Source of the DNA: UBA5158 sp040389045
Lineage (GTDB): Bacteria > Pseudomonadota > Gammaproteobacteria > DSM-16500
Assembly (NCBI GenBank): GCA_040389045.1
Contig: JAZKAT010000015.1
Location: forward strand, 1-64,000
Reading direction: 5' to 3'
Length of the DNA: 64,000 nucleotides
The notes under the pieces: model-generated
Told to the model about the DNA's origin: nothing
The model's input: the letters and a program-made list of their open reading frames with translations, nothing else
Databases searched by the model: none
Translations under genes and position numbers: made by a program
In this document: piece after piece, positions 57,012 to 64,000 of the stretch
Numbering within the stretch: position 1 is the first letter of the stretch
Layout of the letters: every line of letters begins with the position of its first letter

Positions 57012-57856
57012 GCCTGCTCCTGCAAAACATTTTCCGCGATAGCGCGCGCATGGTCAACTTCAGCAAGCAATTCGGGTAATGCTGGAATGTTATCGTCGCG
57101 TTCAATCATCGTTGACACCGCGCCAAAGTGTTGCAAGGTAAGCGCAAACAAATCCCAGACCGGTTGGATAACCGGCGCATCATGGGTATCAATAATATAA
57201 TCGCCATGATTGGAATGCCCCGCCAAATGAATTTGAACGACACGGTCTTTAGGAATACCGCGCAAATAATCTAATGGGTCAAAACCATGATTAAAAGCAC
57301 TCACGTAAATATTATTCACGTCTAAAAGTATATAACAATCCGCCGCGCGAGCAATTTCAGTCAGAAATTCCCATTCACTCATTGCCGATTGTTCGTAAGT
57401 CAGATAACTGGAAACATTTTCAATGAGAATGCGACGTCCTAAAAATTCTTGAACTTGTTGAATATGGCTGACAACATGTTTAATCGTTTCCGGTGTATAA
57501 GGCAAAGGCAACAAATCATGCATGTTGATACCGTTAACACCCGTCCAGCACAAATGATCAGAAATCCAGGCTGGTTCCACCCGCTGCGCGAGCTCCCTGA
57601 CGCTATGCAAATACTTGAGATCAATAGGATCACTACTGCCTATGGACAAGGAAACGCCGTGCATCACCATAGGATAATGCTCGCGTATGCGATCAAGATA
57701 ATATAAAGGCTTGCCGCCAGAAACGAGATAATTTTCAGTAATGATTTCAAGCCAGTCGAGATTGGGACGTTCCGCTAAAATAACTTCGTAATGGTCGGGC
57801 CGCAGACCCAAGCCAAAACCTAAATAGGGAAATGCTGTTTGCTTAGATGGCTTCAT
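56999..57856 (-). CDS. bufB: MNIO (DUF692) multinuclear iron oxidase, BufB/HvfB-like
   Basis: A 285-residue DUF692 enzyme with a TIM-barrel fold. Marks: Gly-Phe-Gly-Leu-Gly-Leu-Arg-x-x-His, Leu-Glu-Ile-Ile-Thr-Glu-Asn-Tyr, Met-His-Gly-Val-Ser-Leu-Ser-Ile-Gly-Ser, Ser-Asp-His-Leu-Cys-Trp, Ile-Glu-Asn-Val-Ser-Ser-Tyr, Leu-Asp-Val-Asn-Asn-Ile-Tyr-Val-Ser and His-Leu-Ala-Gly-His, which supply the iron ligands. Known relatives (MbnB, HvfB, BufB) oxidise cysteines of a ribosomal peptide to oxazolone/thioamide or thiooxazole groups. It lies 70 bases downstream of a Cys-rich precursor gene, with a terminator hairpin between. Confidence 0.93.
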   Translation of the reverse strand: MKPSKQTAFPYLGFGLGLRPDHYEVILAERPNLDWLEIITENYLVSGGKPLYYLDRIREHYPMVMHGVSLSIGSSDPIDLKYLHSVRELAQRVEPAWISDHLCWTGVNGINMHDLLPLPYTPETIKHVVSHIQQVQEFLGRRILIENVSSYLTYEQSAMSEWEFLTEIARAADCYILLDVNNIYVSAFNHGFDPLDYLRGIPKDRVVQIHLAGHSNHGDYIIDTHDAPVIQPVWDLFALTLQHFGAVSTMIERDDNIPALPELLAEVDHARAIAENVLQEQACEA

Positions 57857-57871
57857 GAGTTTTAACTATAA

Positions 57872-57900
57872 AAAAGCAGGTACATGACATACCTGCTTTT
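57872..57900 (-). terminator. Terminator hairpin between the precursor and bufB genes
   Basis: On the minus strand AAAAGCAGGTA and TACCTGCTTTT form a perfect 11-bp stem with a 7-base loop, continued by TTTTATAG: a good intrinsic terminator. It sits 26 bases after the precursor stop and 15 before the bufB start, so most transcripts should stop there, giving much more precursor than enzyme. Confidence 0.8.
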
Positions 57901-57926
57901 CCTGGTTTCAAAAAACTTAAAAATGC

Positions 57927-58187
57927 TTAACTTTTGCCTTCAACTGTACCACCAATCTGGTCGCATACGCTTTGGGAGACAACAACCGTACCTTGACCTT
58001 TGCAAGTATTCTTACCTTTACAAGAGTTATTAGCTGTTTTGCAACTGGTTTTACCCTTGCAAGCATTCACGCCCATACAATGGACCATTTTGCCTGAAGA
58101 TTTAGCAACAGCAGCAACTGGGGTAAAAGCGAAAACAGCAGCAGCACCGAGGGCAAGCGCAAGACCTGTAACGTTAGACTTTTTCAT
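57927..58187 (-). CDS. Cys-rich bufferin-type RiPP precursor
   Basis: An 86-residue precursor. A Sec-type signal peptide covers residues 1-28 (Ala-Ala-Val-Ala then Lys-Ser). The mature part has six cysteines at 37, 43, 49, 56, 62 and 75, in repeating Cys-Lys-Gly-Lys / Cys-Lys-Gly-Gln units, and begins His-Cys-Met-Gly-Val-Asn-Ala-Cys. This matches small signal-peptide-bearing precursors next to DUF692/DUF2063 genes (bufferin, HvfA), whose products bind copper in the periplasm. No Glu-Gly-Lys-Cys motif is present, though the C-terminus ends Glu-Gly-Lys-Ser. AAGGAG precedes the ATG and a TATAAT lies about 55 bases upstream. Confidence 0.82.
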   Translation of the reverse strand: MKKSNVTGLALALGAAAVFAFTPVAAVAKSSGKMVHCMGVNACKGKTSCKTANNSCKGKNTCKGQGTVVVSQSVCDQIGGTVEGKS

Positions 58188-58276
58188 TCGAACTCTCCTT
58201 GTTAAAAATTATCCAATCCATGAAAACAAAACTCGGGTTTTATTATATTCCTTTTTCAAACAATAGCCTACTAAAG

Positions 58277-58993
58277 TTATGAAAAAACTTCGGCAAAAAA
58301 ATCTCGCATGCTGATCCATGAACGCTTGTCAGCGAGGCTATTGTAAACAATGCCGGATTTTGAATCATGGGCAGTAGGATTGGTAAAACCGTGTTGGGTA
58401 TTACCATAAATATTGACTTGCCAGTCAACATGGTTTGCCGTCATTTCATTTTCAAACGCGCTAAGCATGGCTGGCGGCGCCATGGGATCATCATGGCCAT
58501 GCAGGACTAAAACTTTGGCATGGATTTTCTTTTGAGGGACGTTTTGAGCTGGGTTCAACAAGCCATGAAAGCTGACTACGCCACGTAATTCGGCGCCGCT
58601 CCTTGCCAGATCCAACGCGCACAAGCCTCCAAAACAAAAACCAATTGCGCCAATGCGGGCCGTATTCACAATATCGAGTTTTCTGACGGTTTCATAGGCG
58701 GCCAGTATGCGATGACGTAACAGTGCACGGTCTTCCATAAAGGGTTTGATTTGAGCTTGTTTTTCTTCTGGCGTTTTGACAACTTTACCATTCCCAAACA
58801 TGTCCAAGGCAAAACCTACATAACCTAATTCTGCTAATTGTTCGGCCTTCTGACAGGCGAAATCATTGCGGCCTGACCAATCATGGGCTATCAATACCGC
58901 TGGCTTTTTCCCTGGCTTGCCATCATCTAACGCACAATATCCTTCTAACAATACGTTACCATCAACGTATTCAATTTTGCTGGTTTGTAGCAT
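58277..58993 (-). CDS. Dienelactone hydrolase family protein
   Basis: A 238-residue cytosolic alpha/beta hydrolase. The nucleophile elbow is Gly-Phe-Cys-Phe-Gly-Gly with Cys as in dienelactone hydrolases; the Asp is in His-Gly-His-Asp-Asp-Pro and the His in Gln-His-Gly-Phe-Thr. The N-terminal His-Asp-Trp-Ser-Gly-Arg-Asn carries the oxyanion part. Real substrates of such proteins outside chlorocatechol operons are generally unknown. AAGGAAG precedes the ATG. Single gene. Confidence 0.9.
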   Translation of the reverse strand: MLQTSKIEYVDGNVLLEGYCALDDGKPGKKPAVLIAHDWSGRNDFACQKAEQLAELGYVGFALDMFGNGKVVKTPEEKQAQIKPFMEDRALLRHRILAAYETVRKLDIVNTARIGAIGFCFGGLCALDLARSGAELRGVVSFHGLLNPAQNVPQKKIHAKVLVLHGHDDPMAPPAMLSAFENEMTANHVDWQVNIYGNTQHGFTNPTAHDSKSGIVYNSLADKRSWISMRDFFAEVFS

Positions 58994-59078
58994 AGAAAAG
59001 CTTCCTTGTGGGCTAGCGAATGATTAGTCATCTTACGGATTCTGGGAAAGAAAATAAAGGGAAAGGAGAGGACTTGCG

Positions 59079-59167
59079 GTCATTCCCGCGCAGGCGGGAA
59101 TCCATTCATTGAAACCATAGAAATAGCGGGGGCTAATAATGGATTCCCGCCTGCGCGGGAATGACAG
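59079..59167. repeat. REP/BIME-like element, copy 3
   Basis: Inverted arms (59079-59106 and 59138-59167) identical in core to copies 1 and 2, with a 31-base spacer of unrelated sequence. It lies between the dienelactone hydrolase promoter region and the end of the GGDEF-EAL gene. Confidence 0.92.
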
Positions 59168-59179
59168 CATGAATAGATT

Positions 59180-61225
59180 TTACGAAGACTGCGAATTTAA
59201 ATATTCTTCCACTGAGAACGCATGCTTGAGGAAAACCGCAATTTCATTTGGTGGCATAGGCTTGGATAACAAATACCCCTGAATTTCATTACAGCCACGT
59301 TCTTTTAATAAATAATATTGCTCCAGCGTTTCCACACCTTCCGCGATGACTTTCATTTTCAAACTGTGCGCCATAGCAATAATCGCATTGACGATAGCCG
59401 CTTCATCTGGCTTGGAGACATCCGCGATAAATGATTTATCAATTTTTAAAATATCAATAGGAAAGCGGCGCAAATATTTCAAGCTGGAATAACCTGTACC
59501 AAAATCATCAATTGAAATCAGCATGCCTAAATCTTTCAATGCTGACATGATACGGTAACTATAATCCGTATCTTGCATGATTAATGTTTCGGTTAATTCC
59601 AAGGTAATATGCTCACCTGACAGATTCGTTTCAGCGAGAATAGTGCGGATGTTTCTTATCAAGTTTTTCGCTTTGAATTGTCTAGCGGATACATTAATCG
59701 AAATTCGCAAATCTACCGGGAAATTCCCCCGTTTTTGCCAATCTGCGTTTTGCTGGCAAACGGTGCGAAAAACCCATTCTCCAATTGGCACAATTAATCC
59801 TGATTCTTCAGCGACTGGAATAAATTCTCGCGGCGCGATAATACCGACTTCCGGATCATTCCATCTAAGCAAAGCTTCAAGACTATTGATGGAATTACTA
59901 GGAACATCCATTATTGGCTGATAATGTAGCAAAAATTCCTGTTTATCTAGCGCTTGTCGCAGCTTGTTTTCCAGATTAATTTTATTGAGTATGACTTTAT
60001 TCATTTCCTCGGTATAAAACTCGTAAGTATTTCTGCCGTGTTCTTTGGCGCGATAAGCTGCCATATCGGCATTTTTTAACAGGACTTGCATATCCTGACC
60101 ATCTTCAGGAAAAACACTAATGCCAATGCTGGTGGTAATGTAAACCTCATGTCCCTCTAAATTAAACGGTTTGAGAAAGGATTGGCAAATTCGATTTGCG
60201 GTCTGAATAATGTTTTCACTGTTAATCAATTGCAAGAGGATAATAAATTCGTCGCCGCCTAACCGGGCAAGCATGTCTTTTTCGCGTATAGCTCCTTGAA
60301 TACGTTCCGTCACTTTTTTTAATAAGATATCACCCACATCATGCCCCAGGGTGTCATTAATATTTTTAAAATGATCAAGATCGAGGAAAAACAAAGCTAC
60401 TTTCGCGTCAATACCTTGAGCATATTTTAAAGCTTGAGAAAATTTGGCGTTAAAGAGACTTCGATTGGGCAAGCCCGTTAACATGTCATGCGTCGCCAGG
60501 TAATTAATGCGCGGCGTCATATCACTTATCAATGAAAAAAATCCACGCAATTCCTCATCTATAATATGGGGAATAATACTCACGCTGACATAACGCTCTT
60601 CCTGATTATTGAAATTCATTATGGTTTCAAAGTTGATAATATTTTTTATGGGTGATTTGCCAATATGTTCCTTGAAGATTACAAATGCGGATTCACCTAT
60701 AACCCTGCGCATGGGTTTACCAATAATTGTGTCAACTTCGTCACCAAACCATTCGGTGTAAGCTTTATTAATAAAGCGATAACGCAAGCTGGTATCAACA
60801 TAGGAAATAAGCACCGGTAACGCATCGGTCACCAGGCGATATTGGGCTTCGCTCTCGCGTAATAATTTTTCGGTAACAGCGCGAAAATCAACTTCAGATT
60901 GTAAGGTATGATTAACGGCAACCACTTCCCTTTGCATCAAGGTTAACTGTTTTACCAATTCATTATTTTCAAATTTCACTTTAAGCGTTTGGTAAATTAT
61001 GCTGTGGATTTTAACGCACACTATCGCTAACAGAATAAAATAAAGTACCGCGAGTAAACCCACTAAGGGATGAAATGAATGAGGTTGCATTAGACGCCAG
61101 AGGGCGAAGGGTAACAACATAAACAGCATAAACGTATAACCAGCAACACGACTGCTAGTTAATAGCTTTTGAGCCTTAGCTTGAAAATTTTTTTTATTAA
61201 TCTCCATTCCTCTATTATTACGCAT
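59180..61225 (-). CDS. PAS-GGDEF-EAL c-di-GMP protein
   Basis: A 681-residue membrane protein. Two membrane helices at about residues 28-45 and 53-75, a coiled coil, a PAS domain (about 125-245), a GGDEF domain with intact Leu-Gly-Gly-Asp-Glu-Phe and an Arg-x-x-Asp inhibitory site five residues before it, then an EAL domain with Glu-Ala-Leu-Leu-Arg-Trp, Asn-Val-Ser-Ala-Arg-Gln-Phe, Glu-Leu-Thr-Glu and Asp-Asp-Phe-Gly-Thr-Gly-Tyr-Ser-Ser-Leu. Both halves look active, so it may make or break c-di-GMP according to the signal. It could work with PilZ and PilB, as FimX does, but that is inference. An alternative start is ATG 61207. Confidence 0.92.
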   Translation of the reverse strand: MRNNRGMEINKKNFQAKAQKLLTSSRVAGYTFMLFMLLPFALWRLMQPHSFHPLVGLLAVLYFILLAIVCVKIHSIIYQTLKVKFENNELVKQLTLMQREVVAVNHTLQSEVDFRAVTEKLLRESEAQYRLVTDALPVLISYVDTSLRYRFINKAYTEWFGDEVDTIIGKPMRRVIGESAFVIFKEHIGKSPIKNIINFETIMNFNNQEERYVSVSIIPHIIDEELRGFFSLISDMTPRINYLATHDMLTGLPNRSLFNAKFSQALKYAQGIDAKVALFFLDLDHFKNINDTLGHDVGDILLKKVTERIQGAIREKDMLARLGGDEFIILLQLINSENIIQTANRICQSFLKPFNLEGHEVYITTSIGISVFPEDGQDMQVLLKNADMAAYRAKEHGRNTYEFYTEEMNKVILNKINLENKLRQALDKQEFLLHYQPIMDVPSNSINSLEALLRWNDPEVGIIAPREFIPVAEESGLIVPIGEWVFRTVCQQNADWQKRGNFPVDLRISINVSARQFKAKNLIRNIRTILAETNLSGEHITLELTETLIMQDTDYSYRIMSALKDLGMLISIDDFGTGYSSLKYLRRFPIDILKIDKSFIADVSKPDEAAIVNAIIAMAHSLKMKVIAEGVETLEQYYLLKERGCNEIQGYLLSKPMPPNEIAVFLKHAFSVEEYLNSQSS

Positions 61226-61297
61226 TTGCAGTTAAAAAACGATCACCCTGATCACAGCTGGTGGATAACTACCTGAAAATTCTGAAGTCTTTTTTTA

Positions 61298-63967
61298 TTA
61301 ATCCAGCGAACGCTCACGCAACGGTAATATAAAATAAAAGATCGCGCCCCCATCCCAACGGTTTTCCGCCCAGATCCTGCCGCCATGCGCCTTTAAAATA
61401 CTCTGGCAGACGGATAATCCCAAACCGGCACCGCTTTCTTTTTTAGGGGTTTGTCCCCGATAAAATTTTTCAAAGACTTTTTCCACATCCGCTAACATCA
61501 AACCCGGACCATGGTCGGCCACCGACATTAAAATATCATCTTCTTCCAGCGAAGCTGAAATTTCGATAGGGGTATCGGGCGGTGTATACAAGATTGCGTT
61601 TTCAACCAGATTTACCAATACTTGTTCCATTAAGACTTTATCAAATGGCAATAATGGTAATTGTGGCGGCACTTGAATGACGCAGGGTTTATTATCCATT
61701 TTCTTTTCTAAACGTTTGAGCGTAGTCATAATAACTTCATCGATAGAATTCATTTTTTTATGCAGTTTTATTTGACCTTCTTCGAGTTGAGTAATTTGCA
61801 AAAGATTATTAATCAAACGATTTAAGCGTTCTGCTTCGCCATACAACATTTGTACGGTATCTCGAGAATCATCCTCAACCAAAAAGTTAGCTTTTTTCGC
61901 TAATTTATTCACTAGCCGGACAATTACCGCCAGCGGGTTCTGCAGTTCGTGCGAGAGCGAACTGAATAATGCTTTGCGTAACCGTTCTGTTTCAATCGCA
62001 ACTTGAGTTTCGCGGGCTTTTTCCTGCAATCTATCGACTTCAAGGGCCAAGGCGATTTGATTGGCGCAAGCTTCCAATAAATGTAACTGTTCGGGAATTA
62101 ATAAACGTTCCGATTGTCTGGGTCTGACTTTCAAAACGCCGATTGGGCCTTGCGAGCCTTGTAATGGCACATATAAAGAATCACTAAATGGTAATGTGTC
62201 TGTCCCCAGGCCAGCGACCTGCCCCAGATCATAAACCCATTGCGCGACACCCTGGTCTTTCGCGTTTAATATTTTTTTGGTGGTCGATGAAGCTCGAGGT
62301 TTTAATTCACCGTTATCATGTAGCAAGATCAAAACTTCACTGTCAAACACGTCAGAAATATAATGCACGGCAATTTCTAATATGAGTGGAATGCCACGGG
62401 TACTGGCTAGTTGACGGGTCAGCGCGTGCAAAGCCGCGGTACGTTGTTCACCAAGCTGGGCTATCTCCGCTTGCTGACGATTCAAAATGGTAAGTCTGCA
62501 AATCACCTGCGAAATAATCGCCAACACTAAAAAGGTCAGGACATATTGCAAGTCTGAACTGTGAAGAGTGAAGCGCTGCGGCACAAATAAATAATCGAAA
62601 GCAAATGCACTCAAAAAAGAAGCCAGCAATGCCGGACCTAATTTGCCGCGCATGGAAATTAATGTCACACCTAGCAAGTATATCAGCATTAAATTACTTA
62701 AGCCTTTAATGCTGGAGTAAGGGTAAATTACTAAATTTAAACCCGTTATTAACGCTACAATCAGAATTGCAAAACCATAAGCTAAATAAGGAAATTTGTT
62801 TTTGACTGGGGCTTTGCTTGGTTCAGGGGCGGCTTCACCACCGCTGCGAATGATATAAACATCAATTTCACCACTACCGCGAATTAATTCATCCGCCAAA
62901 CCTCGATAAAAAAAGGTACGCCAGCGTGGATGGTTACGTTTGCCTATCACTATTTTAGTAACATTGTGCTGGCGCGCAAAATCAATCAGCACTTTTTGCA
63001 CATCAATGCCAGTTAACACTCGGGTTTCAGCGCCTAATTGTTCTGCCAGCCGCAGGTTCTGCGTTGTATTTTCACGTTGCGCTTCCGTCAAATTCAGCCG
63101 TGGCGCATCAACCGTCACCGCAATCCAGTCCGCGTGCAAACCCGTAGCCATACGTTTTGCCGCTCGTATCACTTTGCTTGAAGATCTGTCTGGGCCTATG
63201 CAAACCAGTAAACGCTCCATGGTCGGCCAGGTCTGCTCGATACCTTGTCCTTTTCGATGTTGCAATACTTGCTCATCAACGCGTTCAGCCATGTAACGCA
63301 ATGCTAATTCACGCAGCGCAATCAAGTTTCCTTTGCGGAAAAAATGCTGGGTTGCTATTTCGGCCTGGGCTGGGATGTAAACCTTACCATCCTGCAAGCG
63401 TTTCAACAAATCATCCGGTGGTAAATCAACTATTTCGATGGTGTCAGCTAACGATAACATTGAATCAGGGACTGTTTCACGGACTTTTATCCCCACGATT
63501 TGCGAGATAACATCATTTAAACTTTCAATGTGCTGGACGTTTAACGTGGTATAAACATTCATGCCTCTATCTAATAATTCTTTGATATCCTGCCAGCGTT
63601 TGGCATGACGCAGACCCGGTACATTCATATGCGCCATTTCATCAATTAATATCAAGCCAGGGTTGCGATTGAGTGCGGCGTCAAGATCAAATTCCAACAG
63701 GGGTTTACCATGATAATCCACAATGCGTCGCGGTAATATTTCAATATTTCCCAGTAGAGCGTCAATTTCTTTGCGCCCATGCGATTCGACTACACCAGCC
63801 ACTACATCTAAACCTTGTTCGCGGCGTGCTATCGCGTCTTGTAACATCGTGTAAGTTTTGCCAACGCCGGGTGATGCGCCCAAATATATTTTTAATTGTC
63901 CGCGCTGTTGCTGCTCTTCTTCTTTGAGCCGTTCCAGGAACTTATCTGGACTAGGTCGCTCAGACAT
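61298..63967 (-). CDS. kdpD: Sensor histidine kinase KdpD
   Basis: An 889-residue potassium/turgor sensor. The KdpD N-terminal domain (about 20-230) has Walker A Gly-Ala-Ser-Pro-Gly-Val-Gly-Lys-Thr and Asp-Glu-Met-Ala-His, then a universal-stress-protein domain (about 250-370), four membrane helices (DUF4118, about 395-500), a GAF domain (about 525-640), HisKA with Ser-His-Glu-Leu-Gln-Asn-Pro-Leu and HATPase with Asn-Leu-Val-Glu-Asn-Ala, Gly-Ala-Gly-Leu-Gly-Leu-Ser. Length is normal. Its partner kdpE and the pump genes kdpFABC are not in the 33 bases left upstream, and downstream lies the unrelated GGDEF-EAL gene, so they must be beyond the window edge or elsewhere. Confidence 0.95.
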   Translation of the reverse strand: MSERPSPDKFLERLKEEEQQQRGQLKIYLGASPGVGKTYTMLQDAIARREQGLDVVAGVVESHGRKEIDALLGNIEILPRRIVDYHGKPLLEFDLDAALNRNPGLILIDEMAHMNVPGLRHAKRWQDIKELLDRGMNVYTTLNVQHIESLNDVISQIVGIKVRETVPDSMLSLADTIEIVDLPPDDLLKRLQDGKVYIPAQAEIATQHFFRKGNLIALRELALRYMAERVDEQVLQHRKGQGIEQTWPTMERLLVCIGPDRSSSKVIRAAKRMATGLHADWIAVTVDAPRLNLTEAQRENTTQNLRLAEQLGAETRVLTGIDVQKVLIDFARQHNVTKIVIGKRNHPRWRTFFYRGLADELIRGSGEIDVYIIRSGGEAAPEPSKAPVKNKFPYLAYGFAILIVALITGLNLVIYPYSSIKGLSNLMLIYLLGVTLISMRGKLGPALLASFLSAFAFDYLFVPQRFTLHSSDLQYVLTFLVLAIISQVICRLTILNRQQAEIAQLGEQRTAALHALTRQLASTRGIPLILEIAVHYISDVFDSEVLILLHDNGELKPRASSTTKKILNAKDQGVAQWVYDLGQVAGLGTDTLPFSDSLYVPLQGSQGPIGVLKVRPRQSERLLIPEQLHLLEACANQIALALEVDRLQEKARETQVAIETERLRKALFSSLSHELQNPLAVIVRLVNKLAKKANFLVEDDSRDTVQMLYGEAERLNRLINNLLQITQLEEGQIKLHKKMNSIDEVIMTTLKRLEKKMDNKPCVIQVPPQLPLLPFDKVLMEQVLVNLVENAILYTPPDTPIEISASLEEDDILMSVADHGPGLMLADVEKVFEKFYRGQTPKKESGAGLGLSVCQSILKAHGGRIWAENRWDGGAIFYFILPLRERSLD

Positions 63968-64000
63968 CAGGGTGCCTTATGTTTCGATTTGTGTTTGTCT

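Noticed and set aside
1..64000. tRNA, rRNA, prophage or transposase genes
   Set aside because: No cloverleaf-like gene, rRNA sequence, integrase or transposase motif was recognised on either strand by reading; a tRNAscan-type search could confirm this.

Overview
This window looks like a contig from a free-living or host-associated gammaproteobacterium, probably near Legionellales or Coxiellaceae. That placement is inference from gene content: a HAAAP amino-acid permease, a histidine acid phosphatase, a type IV pilus machine of Pseudomonas/Legionella type and a toxin-like nucleotidyl cyclase. No rRNA, tRNA, phage or transposase gene was seen. It is a draft assembly: a run of 100 Ns (27028-27127) sits inside a 33-bp coding repeat.

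Layout. 0-15 kb holds metabolic genes: a sulfatase / HAD phosphatase / DUF1622 operon, a histidine acid phosphatase, ribBA under an FMN riboswitch, an orphan type IV pilin, a histone-H1-like small protein, ettA, divergent serB-like and serA, a tiny 33-residue lysine-rich protein, an esterase-like protein without its catalytic serine, a DoxX protein, galM, and a membrane protein with LRV-like repeats. 15.3-19.5 kb is a tripartite drug efflux operon (outer-membrane lipoprotein, EmrA, EmrB). 19.5-21 kb is a tyrP-like permease preceded by a sigma70 promoter and a leader peptide ending in Arg-Tyr-Phe-Tyr-Phe-Trp-Leu, a candidate attenuator. 21-23.2 kb is a two-gene operon whose large product carries the signature residues of the anthrax edema factor / CyaA / ExoY class of nucleotidyl cyclase toxins. 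23.3-30.2 kb: secreted protein, thioesterase, GST, DEAD-box helicase with a repeat tail, a hypothetical protein with internal duplication, malic enzyme.

30.2-44.1 kb is an almost complete type IV pilus locus: minor pilins fimT-pilW-pilX-pilV plus a DUF4124 protein on the minus strand, and divergently pilM-N-O-P-Q, pilF, pilT, pilA, pilB, pilC, pilE-like and pilZ on the plus strand. pilD and pilY1 are not present here. 44.2-64 kb: an AAA-type NTPase flanked by REP-like repeats, a REC/degenerate-kinase protein overlapping a large hybrid histidine kinase, tgt, a MATE exporter, small stress or metabolic genes, a LuxR regulator, a degenerate lytic-transglycosylase-like protein, a bufferin-type RiPP cluster (Cys-rich precursor, DUF692/MNIO enzyme, DUF2063 partner), dienelactone hydrolase, a GGDEF-EAL protein and KdpD.

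Signalling and surface themes recur: type IV pili with PilZ, c-di-GMP turnover, a hybrid phosphorelay, a copper-type RiPP, and a candidate cyclic-nucleotide toxin. The items most worth follow-up are the cyclase-like gene (21451-23181), the aromatic leader-peptide attenuator upstream of tyrP (20697-20925), the bufferin-like cluster (56235-58187), and the enlarged PilX-like protein with SGN repeats in a minor pilin operon without PilY1.
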